NCBI GenBank assembly: GCA_002385675.1
Contig: DGDY01000049.1
Location: forward strand, 1 to 5,858
DNA from: Anaerolineales bacterium UBA3940
GTDB taxonomy: Bacteria > Chloroflexota > Anaerolineae > Aggregatilineales > UBA3940
Direction of reading: 5' to 3'
Length of the DNA stretch: 5,858 nt
In this document: positions 1 to 5,801 of the stretch, one piece after another
Layout of the letters: the number at the start of each line of letters is the position of its first letter
Position numbering within the stretch: position 1 is the first letter of the stretch
Notes under the pieces: generated by a model
The model's input: only the letters and a program-made list of their open reading frames with translations
Databases searched by the model: none
Told to the model about the DNA's origin: nothing
Translations under genes and position numbers: made by a program

Positions 1-2
1 TT

Positions 3-95
3 TTCAGGGACGAGCGGGCTCCCCCGGCACCACCCGGAAAGGTCTCCCGCAACTGGCACAAGGCGGGCCGCGCCTCCGACGTGATGCAGTCGTAA
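3..95 (+). pseudogene. Upstream fragment of a peptidase-like gene with HxxGxAxD motif, ended by in-frame TAA
   Basis: The window starts inside this reading frame, so the true start is off the left edge. Thirty codons read as plausible protein: a Pro-rich stretch, then N-W-H-K-A-G-R-A-S-D encoded at about 51-80. The H-x-x-G-x-A-x-D pattern (His at 57-59, Asp at 78-80) matches the zinc-ligand motif of M15 / VanY-type D-Ala-D-Ala carboxypeptidases. TAA at 93-95 stops the frame, but the same frame continues downstream as convincing protein without a shift, so a single substitution (for example Tyr TAC or TAT to TAA) would explain the break. It could be a real nonsense mutation or a base error in the assembly. 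The M15 link is inferred from one motif only. Confidence 0.5.
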
Positions 96-161
96 AACGA
101 GGGCAACACTCCGGAGATCGAACTCGTCTCCGAGCCGATTGGCCCGAGCCAGTACTGGCGG

Positions 162-512
162 ATGTACGTCCGCTGTGCGGTACAGGATGGCTCGTGCGGC
201 GAGCCGCTCCGCCGCCGCCCCTGGGACTTCCAGGCGCGGTTCAGCGGTGACGTCGTTGCCTACGAGAACGGCGGTCGCTTGAAAGACACCGTGCCGTCCG
301 GCTACTACATCGACTTCACCGAACTGGCAGCGCTGTATGGTTGGGAGCGCGTGCCGTCGTCAAGCTCCTGGCGCTACAACTGGACCGGCGTTCTGTACTG
401 GCAGTACGAGAAGCGAGACGGACTCGACTGGTGGTCAGCCATGCGCGAGCTGTACGCCGAGCCCGGCTTGCTCGAAGTCTTTGGGCCACCGACGCAGGCT
501 GTGGGGCAGTAG
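162..512 (+). CDS. C-terminal part of a secreted peptidase-like protein, function unassigned
   Basis: This is the remaining open frame (116 residues from the first ATG after the TAA at 93-95). The codons between that TAA and the ATG are also coding-like and in the same frame, so it is most likely the tail of the broken gene to its left and not an independent small gene. The product is rich in Trp and Tyr, has two Cys near the N-terminus (residues 5 and 12), and contains GWERVP (60-65), a Ser run followed by WRYNW (70-74), and YWQYEKRDGLDWW (79-91). There is no histidine anywhere in it or in the 22 codons before it, so the third zinc ligand expected of an active M15 peptidase is not visible. 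I recall similar C-terminal segments in secreted Chloroflexota proteins, but cannot name a family. There is no clear Shine-Dalgarno before 162. It ends four bases before the M23 gene, suggesting co-transcription. Confidence 0.6.
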   Translation: MYVRCAVQDGSCGEPLRRRPWDFQARFSGDVVAYENGGRLKDTVPSGYYIDFTELAALYGWERVPSSSSWRYNWTGVLYWQYEKRDGLDWWSAMRELYAEPGLLEVFGPPTQAVGQ

Positions 513-516
513 CACA

Positions 517-1644
517 ATGGGCAGCCGTTTGTGGAGCGTCTTCTTCCTGCTGCTGGTCGCCGCCATCACGTTTGGCGCCCTGCTGACCCAGTCTGCCGCT
601 ACGCTGGCCATCAGCAGCAGCATCACGGTTGCGGAGGATTTCCTGCCGCTACCCGTCACTCCGACGACTGCACTGGCACCGACCGAGACGGCAGCGCCCA
701 CCCCGACGGCTGTGCCCCCTACCCCGACGGAGGACGCCAGCCCGGAGCTTGAAGCGATGGCCGCCGAGGAACTGCGCCCCCCGATGGACCCTGAAGTCCT
801 GAAGGAGGCTGATCCGTCGCTCCAGACCACGATGGAGTGGAACCCGCCCCCGCTCCCTGTGCCGCTGGCCCGCCACCCGTATGATCACTACTGGTTCATG
901 CGGCCCCTGCGCTCAAACCACATCAATACCGGGCTGATTCGCTACCCGTACGGCTCGACAGGTTCATCCCAGGAACTTCGCATCCATCACGGCATCGACA
1001 TCTCCAACCCGGTCGGCACGGAGGTCATCGCCGTCGCTGACGGCGTTGTGGAAGTCGCTGGCTGGGGCCACCGCAACAGCGAAGAAACCATCACCAGCTA
1101 CGGCAACGTCATCTCCATCCGGCACGATGTCGGCTACCAGGGCAAGAAGCTCTACACACTGTATGCCCACCTGTCGGAGATCCTCGTCGAGCCCGGCCAG
1201 CGGGTGACAGCCGGGCAGGTCATCGGGCTGGTCGGTGCGACAGGCGACGCGAGCGGGCCGCACCTGCACTTCGAGGTGCGCCTGGATCGCAACGCCTACC
1301 GCAGTGTGCGCAACCCCGATCTGTGGCTTGCGCCTTACACCGGCACCGGTGTGATCGCCGGGCGGGTCACTTTCGCAAGCGGCAACCCCGTGTATAGCCT
1401 GGAAGTCGTCGTCACCGACCTCGACACCGGCAAGGTTGCCTACCGCACCACGACGTATGCCGGTGACAGCGCCCGCCCAGACGATCTGTGGAACGAGAAC
1501 TTTGCCATCCCCAACGTGCCGGTAGGCCGCTATCTCGTGACCGCAGGCTACGGCGCATCCGCCGAGATCGAGGTGCAGGAAGGGCTTACGAATTGGGTTG
1601 AGCTGACCCTGACCGGAGCCTCCAGCACTGACGAAGAAGAGTAG
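517..1644 (+). CDS. Secreted or membrane-anchored M23 family (LytM-like) metallopeptidase
   Basis: A 375-residue zinc endopeptidase, expected to cut peptidoglycan cross-bridges or stem peptides outside the membrane. Residues 7-25 or so form one hydrophobic segment (signal peptide or anchor), with a possible cleavage site after TLA at about 31. Residues 45-75 are a Thr/Pro/Ala-rich linker with TPT repeats. The M23 core spans about 153-270 and all key residues are present: H157-x-x-x-D161 in HHGIDI, H218 in YAHLS, and H249-x-H251 in PHLHFE, so it should be catalytically active. Residues 278-367 look like a carboxypeptidase-regulatory-like beta-sandwich (GxVxxxxG start, NVPVGRY turn). The ATG at 517 is preferred because the signal segment follows at once and it sits four bases after the preceding stop; an upstream ATG at 337 would overlap that gene by 176 bases. 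The Shine-Dalgarno is weak (GGGG at 503-506). Which peptidoglycan bond it cuts cannot be told. Confidence 0.9.
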   Translation: MGSRLWSVFFLLLVAAITFGALLTQSAATLAISSSITVAEDFLPLPVTPTTALAPTETAAPTPTAVPPTPTEDASPELEAMAAEELRPPMDPEVLKEADPSLQTTMEWNPPPLPVPLARHPYDHYWFMRPLRSNHINTGLIRYPYGSTGSSQELRIHHGIDISNPVGTEVIAVADGVVEVAGWGHRNSEETITSYGNVISIRHDVGYQGKKLYTLYAHLSEILVEPGQRVTAGQVIGLVGATGDASGPHLHFEVRLDRNAYRSVRNPDLWLAPYTGTGVIAGRVTFASGNPVYSLEVVVTDLDTGKVAYRTTTYAGDSARPDDLWNENFAIPNVPVGRYLVTAGYGASAEIEVQEGLTNWVELTLTGASSTDEEE

Positions 1645-1693
1645 TCTGCCTGTCTGTACTCCGTTAGAATCTATTCTGAGAAGCCCCGGGCCA

Positions 1694-1722
1694 TTGCCAG
1701 CAGATAGGCTGTGATCTATACT
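1694..1722 (+). promoter_or_regulatory. Sigma-70-type promoter of rel
   Basis: The -35 hexamer TTGCCA is at 1694-1699 and the -10 hexamer TATACT at 1717-1722, separated by exactly 17 bases. Each matches the consensus at five of six positions. Transcription should start at about 1728-1730, giving an untranslated leader of roughly 85 bases before the rel ATG at 1815. It lies 50 bases after the M23 stop codon with no recognisable terminator between, so rel can also receive read-through from the peptidase operon. Confidence 0.75.
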
Positions 1723-1736
1723 AAATGGCAGAAAAC

Positions 1737-1797
1737 GCCGAGCCATACATACGAGTGGGATTGATGCATCCTGGCGCAGTTGGCCGATAGGCTCGGC
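1737..1797 (+). promoter_or_regulatory. Putative antiterminator in the rel leader
   Basis: GCCGAGCC at 1737-1744 is the exact reverse complement of GGCTCGGC at 1790-1797. This 8-bp, GC-rich pairing uses TCGGC at 1793-1797, which is also the upper 3' arm of the terminator hairpin at 1774-1802, so the two structures exclude each other. The upstream arm and the terminator's 5' arm share the pentamer GCCGA (1737-1741 and 1783-1787), competing for the same partner. This is the layout of a leader attenuator. The intervening 45 bases could fold separately (GGAT 1759-1762 with ATCC 1768-1771). No known riboswitch or T-box signature was recognised. Pairing is seen in sequence; the regulatory role is inferred. 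Confidence 0.45.
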
Positions 1798-1810
1798 TGC
1801 GCGATTTTTT
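1774..1810 (+). terminator. Intrinsic terminator-like hairpin with T6 tract at the rel start
   Basis: The outer stem GCGCA 1774-1778 pairs with TGCGC 1798-1802, and the inner stem GCCGA 1783-1787 pairs with TCGGC 1793-1797. Bases 1779-1782 (GTTG) bulge on the 5' side and the loop is TAGGC (1788-1792). Six T's follow at 1805-1810, two bases after the stem. The T-tract ends five bases before the rel ATG, so this is a leader terminator for rel transcripts as well as a possible end for read-through from the M23 operon. The bulge makes it less stable than a perfect hairpin, which would suit a switchable element. Confidence 0.6.
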
Positions 1811-1814
1811 GTAT

Positions 1815-3992
1815 ATGACAGTACCAGTTGCACCGACCTTTGAGGAATTCATCGCGCCGCTTGAGGACTTGCCCGTCCACGAGCGAGCCATTATTCGGCG
1901 CGCCTTTGAATTGGCGCAGCGTGTGCACGCTGGCCAAAAGCGGAAGTCCGGCGAGGACTACGTGGTGCACTGCATCGAGGTCGCACGCATTCTCATGGAC
2001 CTCGGGCTGGACGCAGCCGCGATAGCTGCCGGGCTGCTCCACGATACCGTCGAGGATACGCCTGTCACGCTCGACGAACTGGAGGAGGAGTTTGGCGAGG
2101 AGATCGCCAAGCTGGTAGCGGGGGTGACCAAGCTCGACAAGATCGCGCTCGGCTCGGACAATACGCCGAAGGGCAAGCCCCGCGACCGCGAGGCGGAGTA
2201 CCTGCGCAAAACACTGCTCGCTATGGATGACGACGTGCGCGTCATCCTCATCAAACTCGCCGACCGGCTGCACAACATGCGCACGCTCGGTCACCTTTCG
2301 CGCGAGCGCCAGATCAGTGTGGCGCAGGAAACGATGGACATCTTCGCTCCGCTCGCGAGCCGCCTGGGGATCTGGCAGCTCAAGTGGGAGTTGGAAGACC
2401 TCGCCTTCCGCTATCTCGAGCCGGAACGCTACCGGATGATCGCTCGCCTGATTGACGAGCGCCGCAGTGACCGCGACTACTATGTCAGCAAGGTCGTCGA
2501 AAAGCTCAGCAACATCCTGAAGCAGCACAACATCCAGGCTGACATCAGCGGGCGGTCAAAGCACATCTACAGTATCTGGCAGAAGATGGAGCGCAAAGGG
2601 CTCCCGTTCGATCAGATATTTGATGTGCGCGCCGTCCGGATCATTGTGCCGGACGTTTTTACATGCTATCAGGTACTTGCCATCATCCACCAGACGTGGA
2701 GGCCCATCGCCGGTGAGTTTGACGACTACATTGCCGCGCCCAAGGAGAACTTCTACCAGTCGCTGCACACGGCGGTGATTTTAGAGGACGGCAAGACACT
2801 TGAGGTGCAGATCCGCACCCCGGAGATGCACGCCGCCGCCGAATACGGCATTGCCGCTCACTGGCGCTACAAAGAGGCGAATGGCAAGGGCGGTGACCTG
2901 GACAGGATGTTCGAGCTTCGCATCCAGCACCTGCGAAAGCTGATGGAGGTCGGGCGCGGCGTCGACGACGCGGACGAGTTCCTCGACACGATGCGCAGCG
3001 ATGTCCTGCGCGACCGGGTGTATGTGTTCACCCCTCGCGGCGACATTATCGACCTGCCCGCCGGCTCCACGCCCATCGACTTCGCTTACCACGTCCATAC
3101 CGACATCGGCCACCGCTGCCGCGGCGCGAAGGTCGACGGGAAGCTGGTGCCGCTCGATTACACCCTGCAGGTCGGCGACCGCGTCGAGATCCTCACCGCG
3201 AAGCGCGGTGGGCCCAGCCGCGATTGGCTCAACCCGCAGCTTGGCTATGTCAAGACCAAGCGCGCGGCGAGCAAGATCCGGCACTGGTTCCGCCGGCAGG
3301 ACCGTGACAAGATGATCGCCCTCGGGCGAGACATCCTCGACCGCGAGATGAAGAAGCTCGGTGTCGAGAAGATGTCACACGAGCAGGTCGCGACGCTCTT
3401 TGGGCTCAGCAACGTCGATGACCTGCTGGCGCAGATCGGCTTCGGGGACATCCACCCCCAGCATATTGCGACGAAGATCCTCGATGCGGAGCGCGAGGAG
3501 CAAGAGGAGACGCTGCCGATCAAGAAGACGCCGGTCGAGCACGGTCCGCTCGGCGCCCAGGAGATCAAGATCCACGGCACCGGCGGCCTGCTGACCAACC
3601 TTGCGCGCTGCTGCAGCCCTGTCCAGGGCGAAGATGTCATCGGGTACGTGACGCGCGGGCGTGGGGTCACCATCCACCGGCGTGACTGTCGCAACGTGCT
3701 CAACCTTGACCCGGAGCGCCTTATCGAGGTGGACTGGGGCGATGAGCCCGAGGCGCGCTATCACGTGCCGGTCATCATTCGCGCCTTCGACCGCGAGGGT
3801 CTGATGCGTGATATTGGTGCGGCAGTGGCCGACGAGCACATCAACATGAGCAACGTGAATATCCGCACCGAGAACTACATGGCCATCTTTGAGGTGACCA
3901 TGGAAGTTGAGAGCGCTGCACAGCTCAGTAACATCCTGTCGCGCATTGCGCGCCTGCCGAACGTGATCGAGGCGCGTCGCGTGGTGAGCTAA
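1815..3992 (+). CDS. rel: Bifunctional (p)ppGpp synthetase/hydrolase, Rel family
   Basis: Cytosolic, ribosome-associated enzyme that makes (p)ppGpp from ATP and GTP/GDP on amino-acid starvation and degrades it otherwise. At 725 residues it is full length. The HD hydrolase domain (about 25-190) has R43 in the QKRKSG motif, H52, H76-D77, E80-D81 (HDTVED), D150 and N154, all expected for an active hydrolase. The synthetase domain (about 230-350) has GRSKHIYS (246-253), D270, EFDD (301-304), Y314 in NFYQSLHT, and E330/Q332 in LEVQIRT. TGS follows at about 401-463, then a helical region, a Cys-rich zinc-finger-like segment (C599, C600, H621, C625) and ACT (about 647-725). EFDD is typical of hydrolase-dead RelA; bifunctional Rel usually has RxKD. 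The ATG at 1815 is chosen; TTG at 1809 is in frame but lies in the T-tract. No Shine-Dalgarno is visible. Convergent with plsX. Confidence 0.97.
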   Translation: MTVPVAPTFEEFIAPLEDLPVHERAIIRRAFELAQRVHAGQKRKSGEDYVVHCIEVARILMDLGLDAAAIAAGLLHDTVEDTPVTLDELEEEFGEEIAKLVAGVTKLDKIALGSDNTPKGKPRDREAEYLRKTLLAMDDDVRVILIKLADRLHNMRTLGHLSRERQISVAQETMDIFAPLASRLGIWQLKWELEDLAFRYLEPERYRMIARLIDERRSDRDYYVSKVVEKLSNILKQHNIQADISGRSKHIYSIWQKMERKGLPFDQIFDVRAVRIIVPDVFTCYQVLAIIHQTWRPIAGEFDDYIAAPKENFYQSLHTAVILEDGKTLEVQIRTPEMHAAAEYGIAAHWRYKEANGKGGDLDRMFELRIQHLRKLMEVGRGVDDADEFLDTMRSDVLRDRVYVFTPRGDIIDLPAGSTPIDFAYHVHTDIGHRCRGAKVDGKLVPLDYTLQVGDRVEILTAKRGGPSRDWLNPQLGYVKTKRAASKIRHWFRRQDRDKMIALGRDILDREMKKLGVEKMSHEQVATLFGLSNVDDLLAQIGFGDIHPQHIATKILDAEREEQEETLPIKKTPVEHGPLGAQEIKIHGTGGLLTNLARCCSPVQGEDVIGYVTRGRGVTIHRRDCRNVLNLDPERLIEVDWGDEPEARYHVPVIIRAFDREGLMRDIGAAVADEHINMSNVNIRTENYMAIFEVTMEVESAAQLSNILSRIARLPNVIEARRVVS

Positions 3993-4003
3993 TCCATCTC
4001 GAC

Positions 4004-4053
4004 AAATAGCCGGCACCCTACCCTTGTAAAGGGCCTCAGGGCGCCGGCTATTT
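4004..4053. terminator. Bidirectional rho-independent terminator between rel and plsX
   Basis: A perfect 11-bp outer stem pairs 4004-4014 (AAATAGCCGGC) with 4043-4053 (GCCGGCTATTT). One A/C mismatch is followed by CCCT 4016-4019 with AGGG 4038-4041, a 3' bulge, and an apical stem CCCTT 4021-4025 with AAGGG 4029-4033 around a GTA loop. AT-rich flanks give a TATTTATT tail on the + strand and TATTTGTC on the - strand. It lies 11 bases after the rel stop and about 21 bases after the plsX stop in the opposite direction, so one hairpin can serve both convergent genes. Confidence 0.88.
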
Positions 4054-4074
4054 ATTCACCATACCGCTCAAAGA

Positions 4075-5067
4075 CTAGACGCCAAGCTGCTCGCTGATCG
4101 CCTCGATGACCCTGCCCTCAACCGCGCGGCGCGCCTGGTGGATGGCGTTCTTCACACCCACATCCGTCGAGCGCCCGTGCCCGATGATGACAACGCCGTT
4201 CACACCGAGCAGCGGCGCCCCGCCGATCTCAAACGGGTCCACCCGCTTGCTGACGCGCGCGAACGCCGGCTTTGCCAGCAACCCACCGACGCTCGTCACC
4301 ACGCCCGACGTGATCTCCTGCCGCAGTAGCTTGCTGACCATGCTCGCTGCCGCCTCGATGCTCTTGATAAAAATGTTGCCCGTAAATCCGTCGTGGATGA
4401 CAACGTCGGTCGCGCCGTTGAGCACCTCTTTCGGCTCGACGTTGCCGATGTAGTTCACGCCTTTGAGCTCCCGCATGAGGGGGATGGTCGCCTTGATAAG
4501 CTCGTTGCCTTTGCCCTCCTCCTCGCCGTTGCTCAGGAGCGCGACCCTCGGCTGGTTGATGCCCATCACCAGCCGCGCGTAGGCGTTTGCCATCACCGCA
4601 AACTGGGCGAGGTACTCCGGTTTGACGTCCGCATTGGCGCCGATATCCGCCGCAACCACCCGCCCGGCGGCATGCGGGAAGATCGCCGTCAGCGCCGGGC
4701 GTTTGACTCCCCGGATACGCCTCAGCGTAAAGAGCGTAGCAATGGTGAGCACCGCGCCGGTGTTACCCATCGTGACGAATGCATCGGCTTCACCACGCTG
4801 CACCAGCCCCAGCCCAACATGGATCGAGGAGTTGGGTTTCTCCTTCGCCGCTTCGGTCGGGCTGTCCGTCATCTCGATGACCTGACCGGCGTGAACAACC
4901 TCGAGGCTCAGCCCGGCAGTATCGTGTTTTGCCAGCTCGGCGCGGACCTGCGCCTCGTCCCCCACCAGGATGAGGGTGGCCTGCATCTCTCTGGCGGCAA
5001 GTACCGCACCAGCCACGTCGGGGCCGGGGCGGTTATCGCTGCCCATTGCATCTACAACGATTCGCAT
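4075..5067 (-). CDS. plsX: Phosphate acyltransferase PlsX
   Basis: Converts acyl-ACP and phosphate to acyl-phosphate, the acyl donor for PlsY in the first step of phosphatidic acid synthesis; a peripheral membrane enzyme. The 330-residue length is normal for the family. Recognisable blocks in order are DAMGSD (6-11, family usually DAMGGD), MTDSPTEA (66-73), TMGNTGA (99-105), ADIGAN (140-145), LLSNGEEEGKGNEL (177-190), IGNVEPKEVL (207-216), DGFTGNIFIK (226-235) and GGAPLLGVNGVVIIGHG (282-298). The start codon is supported by GGAG (complement of 5076-5079) eight bases upstream and by the conserved MRIVVDAMG N-terminus. It follows the LON-domain gene by 34 bases on the same strand, so the two are probably one operon. 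The common rpmF or fab neighbours are not in view. Transcription ends at the shared hairpin with rel. Confidence 0.96.
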   Translation of the reverse strand: MRIVVDAMGSDNRPGPDVAGAVLAAREMQATLILVGDEAQVRAELAKHDTAGLSLEVVHAGQVIEMTDSPTEAAKEKPNSSIHVGLGLVQRGEADAFVTMGNTGAVLTIATLFTLRRIRGVKRPALTAIFPHAAGRVVAADIGANADVKPEYLAQFAVMANAYARLVMGINQPRVALLSNGEEEGKGNELIKATIPLMRELKGVNYIGNVEPKEVLNGATDVVIHDGFTGNIFIKSIEAAASMVSKLLRQEITSGVVTSVGGLLAKPAFARVSKRVDPFEIGGAPLLGVNGVVIIGHGRSTDVGVKNAIHQARRAVEGRVIEAISEQLGV

Positions 5068-5075
5068 CTCTTGTT

Positions 5076-5079
5076 CTCC
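5076..5079 (-). promoter_or_regulatory. Ribosome binding site of plsX
   Basis: The - strand reads GGAG here, eight bases before the plsX ATG, which is near-ideal spacing. It lies in the 34-base gap after the LON-domain gene, so plsX can be initiated independently on a shared transcript. Confidence 0.7.
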
Positions 5080-5101
5080 ATTTGGGTGATGTCAGCTTGT
5101 A

Positions 5102-5767
5102 TCAATTGGGGGAGAAGGGCACATCCGGCTGCCACCCCTGCTCCTGGTGCCGGATCAACTGCTTGAGCATCATCAACTCGCGCCGCAGCAGCCTCTGTTC
5201 GGAGCGCAGCATGCTGGTAAGGTCTCGCGTAGCCAGCAGCGACTGTTTCTCCGCGAGCGATAGCGGGAGTGTCATCCCAAGCAGGTAGGCAAGCTCGCGA
5301 GCATCCTCAGGCAGCGGGCCAAGCGGTATCTCCTGGGCCGTCATATCGGCCAGCGTATCCACATATACCCGCACGCTCCTCCTGAGCGCGTCTGCCAGCG
5401 GCGCGACCTCGGGCGCGTTCAGCCCCTCGAGAGGGTAATCGGCTACTCGCCCCACAAGGAAGGGCTTGTCCTGCTCGATGGTCACCAGGCGGAAGCGCTT
5501 GTAGCCCACCGTCTGGATGTTGATGCGCCCGTTGTCGAGTGGCTGCGCGTGCGTGATGTACGCTGACGTACCGATGTCATGCGGCACGGCACTCCCGCCG
5601 ACCTCGTTCCCTTCCCGAATTAAGACAACGCCAAAAGGCCGGTTAAGTTTCAGGCACCGCTTAATCATAACCCGGTAGCGGGGCTCAAAGATATGCAGTG
5701 GCAGCGTCATTCCGGGGAACAGCACTGTATTCAGCGGAAACAGCGGCAGGCTGTACAGTTCCGTCAT
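5102..5767 (-). CDS. Stand-alone Lon-substrate-binding (LON N-terminal) domain protein
   Basis: A 221-residue cytosolic protein consisting of the N-terminal domain of Lon protease without the AAA+ ATPase and protease parts. The hallmark N-terminus LPLFPLNTVLFPGMTLPLHI (7-26) is followed by FEPRYRVMI (27-35), DIGTSAYI (64-71, the usual GT-x-A block) and GRINIQTVGYKRFRL (80-94). A helical C-terminal half (about 115-210) includes LPLSLAEKQSLLA, which resembles the helical end of the Lon N-domain. No Walker A or Ser-Lys dyad is present, so it is not itself a protease. The biochemical role of such proteins is poorly defined; substrate or partner binding is inferred from Lon. It is the first gene of a probable operon with plsX. 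The start is supported by AGAGGAG upstream and the conserved N-terminus. Confidence 0.92.
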   Translation of the reverse strand: MTELYSLPLFPLNTVLFPGMTLPLHIFEPRYRVMIKRCLKLNRPFGVVLIREGNEVGGSAVPHDIGTSAYITHAQPLDNGRINIQTVGYKRFRLVTIEQDKPFLVGRVADYPLEGLNAPEVAPLADALRRSVRVYVDTLADMTAQEIPLGPLPEDARELAYLLGMTLPLSLAEKQSLLATRDLTSMLRSEQRLLRRELMMLKQLIRHQEQGWQPDVPFSPN

Positions 5768-5770
5768 CGA

Positions 5771-5777
5771 CTCCTCT
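5771..5777 (-). promoter_or_regulatory. Ribosome binding site of the LON-domain gene
   Basis: The - strand reads AGAGGAG ending three bases before the ATG at 5767. It is a strong purine-rich match with slightly short spacing, and it fixes the start codon. Confidence 0.65.
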
Positions 5778-5801
5778 GGCGTATCTACAACTTGTTACAG
5801 C

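Noticed and set aside
93..95. Programmed stop-codon readthrough or recoding at the TAA
   Set aside because: TAA is the least leaky stop, selenocysteine uses TGA, and no readthrough context or hairpin is evident; a substitution or base error is simpler.
337..516. Extended N-terminus of the M23 gene from an upstream ATG
   Set aside because: It would overlap the preceding gene by 176 bases, reads as low-complexity out-of-frame protein (Cys/Ser/Thr/Arg rich), and would put the signal segment more than 60 residues inside.
1664..1679. Small inverted repeat TTAGAA-TCTA-TTCTGA after the M23 stop as a terminator
   Set aside because: AT-rich six-pair stem including a wobble and no T-tract; too weak to be an intrinsic terminator.
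1725..1790. 21-codon leader ORF starting at ATG 1725 as an attenuation peptide
   Set aside because: The ATG is only three bases after the -10 hexamer, so it lies upstream of the expected transcript start, and the peptide has no run of regulatory amino acids. Only the inner ATG at 1764 was kept as a tentative idea.
1773..1797. tRNA D-arm-like sequence (GCGCAGTTGG with GCCGATAGGC)
   Set aside because: No acceptor stem, anticodon arm or T-arm (GGTTCRA) surrounds it; the resemblance is short and is better explained by the terminator hairpin.
1809..1814. TTG start for rel two codons upstream
   Set aside because: It is part of the T-tract and the ATG at 1815 is a better start with the same lack of a Shine-Dalgarno.
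964..2528. Long antisense open frames opposite the M23 gene, the rel leader and rel
   Set aside because: They are mirror frames of high-GC coding sequence, with no family features in their translations, and overlap strongly supported genes on the + strand.
4393..5166. 257-codon + strand open frame opposite plsX
   Set aside because: It is antisense to the clearly identified plsX gene, and its Arg/His-rich translation has no recognisable domain.
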